Below are positions 59,995-64,000 of a stretch of DNA of 64,000 nucleotides, piece by piece. The notes under the pieces were generated by a model, which was not told where the DNA came from, made no database searches, and worked only from the letters and a program-made list of their open reading frames with translations. Location: the NCBI GenBank assembly GCA_902806595.1, contig CADCXC010000013.1, positions 868,001 through 932,000 of the forward strand. The letters are read 5' to 3'. The stretch comes from Pyrenopolyporus hunteri (Eukaryota > Ascomycota > Sordariomycetes > Xylariales > Hypoxylaceae). Position 1 is the stretch's first letter. Each line of letters opens with the position of its first letter. The position numbers and the translations under genes were made by a program.

Positions 59995-62409
59995 GCCAGG
60001 CAAAGGGGGCGCGGCTACATCTGAAACTTACACGATGAAGGAAAGAAGGAAAGAAAATCGCCGAGGCCGATACTAGGCTAGCGAAAGACGGCAACAGTCC
60101 TGCTTTTGATAGGGGACGAGCAGGTGCACCGAGTGTTATATCGGGTCCATCACCGAAACCCTTTTGCTTCGTACACATCTATGTACGTACGGTGCTAGGG
60201 AGTACGCTCCCAATTAGGCAGCCGGTGGGAGAAATGTGCAATCAGGTTACTGGATGTGTAATTGGCCCACATGCGATGTTCGGGTGACGCCAAGTACGGC
60301 CTAAGCCGTGTAGGGCGACCGAGATGTGATGTGAGCTACACTATAAACGGCACGGATTTGCCGCGGCATTGCCCCGAAGCATCTCTCGCGTCCACTCAAT
60401 CACTCGCATATGGCCTGCCCTCTGTCGCGACTCGAGGTGACTTGACACCGAAGCAAGCCGTTGCGAATTTCCCCAAGGCCGGGGGGGAATAGAGGGATGA
60501 ACACAGGCTCGGTAAAGCCAAGTTGAGGAGGCATCTCTACGTTCTGATTTGTCCAAATCTCACTGCCGACTGCTACCAACCTGACGATGGCAGGATGGGT
60601 CGACGAGGTAGTTGATGAGGGTCGCGGCGCAGCTAATAATACAGCCGATTGTGGTAGAAGCGAGCAATATACTTGGTCGGAGCCCTAAGCTGGTATCGTC
60701 ATCTACTATACGCCGCCCAATTTTATACACGCATCGAGACAGTAAATTCGCCGATCCTATCCTCAAACCGGTAGGTACTACGAGATTCTCGCCGTCGACT
60801 GCATAGTACGGATCTCGGTATATTGTTAGTCTGCAACGTTTCGTTACGAACCTAGGGTTCGGTTGGGTTTGCCGCCACGTGTCGAGGTTACCCGAAGTCG
60901 ACTGCTATACTGTATTTGGCCTTTTTGGGCCTCCCTTCGGTCGGCCGATTGCCGAGGAGGGCATTTCACTTACCCAGAACGTGGTTAACTAGTATAAGAC
61001 TTGCGAGATTGGGCCGGTTCTTTCTCACTACGCGCCGGGATTGTTTCTAGGTCCATCCGAAAGAATACGAATCGGCCCTGCTTTTATACATAATGGAAGC
61101 TATGAGTCTTCTCGGCCCATCTTATATTCGGCGCGTCGGGACAGGTAGGTCGAGAAGAAGGAGGGAAAAAAAACTTTAACTGACGAGAACAGGGTCCCCC
61201 TTGAGCACTACGTCCTTGGCGATCGTTCTAGTTGCCATGGCCTCGGCGCGCTTGCCGGACCTTGTAAGGTAGGGTCCGCTCAGAGGGCCTAAGTTCCGAA
61301 GCGTTCGGTTGAGCGAGATTAGAATTGTCAACCCACGAAGCAGGTATAATGAGTAAATAATGACCAAGCTTAAGGATGACGCCTGATTGGTCCTACGCCG
61401 TCCTGCTCTTATAAGCGTCCCAGCTTCCTTCGATAATAGTACCTTGTCGTCGAAACGGTGGGCTCGAAGGACCTTGCTATTTCGTTCTCCCGCGGGACCA
61501 GAATACGTAAGTAGTGGGCCGAGTACGAAGCGCGAGTTCAGGATCTGCAGAACGGGCATGGGCTCATCCTGACTCACTGAAATACCCGTTCCCGTCAAGA
61601 GATTGGTCGACGTACATAATTATGATACGACGGCGGGAGGAGATGCTTTGCGAAAGGGAGCTATAAGGCTGGGTAAAGTAGCCGATCCACTGAGAGGCCG
61701 CCCGTCCGCCGCAGCTTGGTGAGCAGCACTCCCGATCCGTGGCTCGGTGTAGACGCTCCCAAACTAGCGGGCCCTATACCTACCCTAACTGCCCGGTATG
61801 TGTTTAATCCACATGCGAGTCACCTGCCATAGCGCAGCGATAAGCCGCATTCACACCAACGACGTCCCTCTGCAGGACGTGCGTTCCACGTATCCGATGT
61901 CCGTGACTTAGTGTTACTTCCTAGGTACCTAGGCACGCTCCATATATCCGTCGGTCGGGAGCCGCGTACGAATGTGTAAGACATCGGAAACGAAAAGAAG
62001 AACAAGAGAAGTTTCGTTTCGGGGCGTTCGAGAATGTTGATGTTGGTTGATTGAGAATTTTGGGAGCCAGATCGATTAGATTCCCCCTCAGGTTTCAAGG
62101 GTGCCTGCCCGTCTGGCCACGGACGGAGTATACACCTTCCTCACGCCAATGTGTTACACAGCATCATTGTGCTTATGGCATCCACTACCCATCTAGATAC
62201 CTAAGAGTACTTGGGCAGTAACTACCTACATGTAGGTATTAGAGCGGTACGGGGTTTCGGCGTCTGAAAGACTCCACTAACGGACATTACATATTTACAT
62301 GTATTTTCTGGACGTCCGGTCCTATACTCGGACTTATGGTGTGAAGGGGGTATATACGGTGCCTAGCCAGCCACATCGATCCTGTCCCTCGCGAGAAAAA
62401 AAACTTCGC
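59995..62409. other. Intergenic region, DUF4419 promoter to Urb2 3' end
   Basis: 2.4 kb. The left part is the DUF4419 promoter and leader, the right part the Urb2 3' region. A 140-codon frame at 61176-61598 (-) has a hydrophobic stretch (LVIIYSLYLLRGLTILI) but no recognisable family. Nothing else supported. Confidence 0.5.
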
Positions 62410-63943
62410 TTAGACACCCGTCCATTTCCCGAATTTCTTATAATCCGCAAACATCTCCCTAAATATAGCTCGTCCGTTCGCGTCGAGCGACTCGTTTAGG
62501 ACCCTCCTGCATCCTTGTGGCGTGATGTTCAACACCGAGTATACGCCCGGTTCCAGGGCTTTCCTGATATCCCGCGGTACCGTCACCTCAAGCTGCAGTT
62601 TGATGTACAGCTCCAGTATGACGAACATGTCCTGCCCCGCTATCCGCTTTGCCATGTCCGTGGCGGAATCTAACTCGCTTAGCCGTGCATGAGCTACCGA
62701 TGCCGCACTTGGCTCGCATATTAGTGTAAGGAGACGAGCGAACCGCTCTGCGTGCCTCGACTGCAGCCGGGATTCAAGCCACGGCGGGGAAGCTCGCGAA
62801 GAGGCCGCTTTTCCTGTGTTGGAACCAGGATTGGAAAGTAGGGTGGTGAGAAGTGCTCGTAATGCGCCAAGTAAAATCGGGAAGCGCCCTCCCAAGCGAA
62901 GCCGGTGTCGTCTGAGCACGAGAGCTACAAGTTTGTATAACTTGTCGTAAATTTCTCCCGCTGCTTTAGGAGTATAGATCCTTGGGCCTGCTTGCGAACA
63001 CACCTGAACAACGCTGCTTAGAGTTACCTCGATGTTGAATTGGGCCATTGAGCTGGCATGCTTATCGAGCAGTAACAACAACGTCTCTGACAGCTGTTTG
63101 AAGTGTCGGAGCGACTCCACCCTGCTTAGTAGAGAAGACAGTCGCTCATGCACAATACCAAGATCAATAGTGTCTTGGTTCTCACTGTCAGAAGATGAGG
63201 TGCTAGGACCTAAAATGATATTAGACGCAGCTTGGACAGTGACGATAATCCTGGGAGACTCACCCTGATGCAGCTCGACAAGCCTCCTAACGGCCAAAAG
63301 GGGCCCGATAGGTCCGGCAGTCAGCTTGCTACTCTCGACCAATTCGGTAAACAGCTGGCGTCTTGCAGTCCGATCCCGAGTCCTAACGAAAGCATCGACC
63401 AAATTGTATACCAGACCCTCATCAACCGTCCCAGACGCTTGCTCCAGCTGCTTGAATAAGGCCGGTACGTCGTATCGACCTGGGTAATTTACGAGGAGAA
63501 ATGCTTGTAGCTTCCAACCCACACCGACTGCCTTAGAGACGTAGGAGCTACTTATTTCTTCTAGTTGAGAGATAGCCTCTTCTGTAAGCCTAATCCGCCC
63601 ATCTCCGCGGGAAGTAGCACACTCAGCTCCGCTCAATATTACAGAGAGCAATAATAGCGTCGGCTGGTCTTCCGCGGCGGATTCTACGGCTTTGTTCTCC
63701 GAGGCAAATCGAGATAGGCTGGTTTGTACGAGTTGTTCTAGCTTCCGGGTGACTTCTTCTACAGTGATAGCAGAGTCGTAAGACTTGTTCGCCGATTGAC
63801 TACGCAATGCGAGCACTAGGCCTTTCACTAGAAGTATTTGACCAGCTGCGTATTTTAACCCTTCAGGCTTAAGGCTCTTCGTGAATTTCGAAGCCTCGGT
63901 CAAATAAGCTAGTGAAGGTCCATCGGCGCTAATATCCATTTGA
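62410..63943 (-). CDS. URB2: Urb2/Npa2 ribosome-biogenesis protein, C-terminal exon (5' end outside window)
   Basis: 511 codons of the last exon are present. The C-terminal Urb2 domain is clear: LVLRRHRLRLGGRFPILLGALRALL (two parts), PPWLESRLQSRHAERFARLLTLICEP, MFVILELYIKLQLEVTVPRDIRKALEPGVYSVL and the final ANGRAIFREMFADYKKFGKW. Yeast Urb2 is a large nucleolar factor for early 60S pre-ribosome assembly. The Met at 63939 is probably internal: an acceptor (GTTTACTCAG) with branch-like CTAAC lies immediately upstream, so the exon begins at 63943 in phase. A possible donor (AG|GTCAGT) sits at the very edge (63998), implying a 55-nt intron and at least one more exon beyond the window. Full-length homologues are over 1,000 residues, so roughly half or more is missing. 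Confidence 0.85.
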
Positions 63944-64000
63944 CTGAGTAAACGTTAGACGAGAGATATAAGAAAATAAATACGTGGTTACTACTGACCT

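Noticed and set aside
59995..60003. Upstream TTG start for the DUF4419 gene
   Set aside because: The codon at 60003 is TTG; the ATG at 59994 begins the family-typical MPVTVRP and is preferred.
61176..61598. 140-codon minus-strand frame with a hydrophobic stretch, considered as a P450 N-terminus remnant
   Set aside because: No proline-rich hinge or heme-binding motif follows, and only a weak resemblance from memory.

Overview
The window is nuclear DNA of a filamentous ascomycete (Pezizomycotina). The Sordariomycetes, possibly Xylariales, fit best, but the genus cannot be read from the sequence. The evidence is short spliceosomal introns (53 to 194 nt, most GTRAGT...CTAAC...AG), monocistronic genes on both strands with long intergenic spaces full of TAGG/TACC/CATG microsatellites, fungus-specific families (Cdc25 RasGEF with an SH3 domain, C2H2 plus fungal transcription-factor domain, GH64, fungal SGNH hydrolase, DUF4419), and one AT-rich transposon relic carrying repeat-induced point mutation (RIP) signatures.

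Layout. At the left edge (31-2298, minus) is a Sep1/Hcm1-like forkhead cell-cycle regulator. A secreted SGNH/GDSL hydrolase (7107-8405, minus) and a three-exon LEA/hydrophilin-like protein (10206-11227, plus) follow, with CRE elements between them. A five-exon Cdc25-type RasGEF lies at 16972-20851 (minus). An 11.4 kb gene-poor stretch (20852-32218) holds a RIP-degraded Tc1/mariner-type element (24049-24929) with near-perfect terminal inverted repeats and a TA target duplication. Next come a C2H2/fungal_trans regulator (32219-34948, plus), a GPI-type GH16 glycosidase (36671-37892, plus), a GH64 beta-1,3-glucanase-like protein with an unusual lysine-rich, amphipathic tail (41200-42653, plus), the RNA-surveillance factor NRDE2 (43437-46698, minus) and a Gef1-like CLC chloride/proton exchanger (48208-51063, plus). 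The right part has a single-pass mucin-like membrane protein with a 34-nt micro-exon (52245-53344, minus), a GT25 glycosyltransferase (54862-56200, plus), a DUF4419 protein (58885-59994, minus) and the C-terminal part of the ribosome-biogenesis factor Urb2, whose 5' end leaves the window (62410-63943, minus).

The genes do not form a biosynthetic cluster or operon-like unit. Two glycoside hydrolases and several secretory or membrane proteins are interspersed with housekeeping regulators (Ras signalling, cell cycle, nuclear RNA decay, ribosome assembly). No tRNA, rRNA, CRISPR or viral sequence was found, and I saw no clearly new multi-gene system. The most unusual items are the RIP-scored transposon relic, the micro-exon gene, the GH64 tail, and a few orphan ORFs in the gene-poor island. 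Splice sites were placed by eye from consensus signals, reading frame and remembered family conservation. No alignment or transcript data were available.
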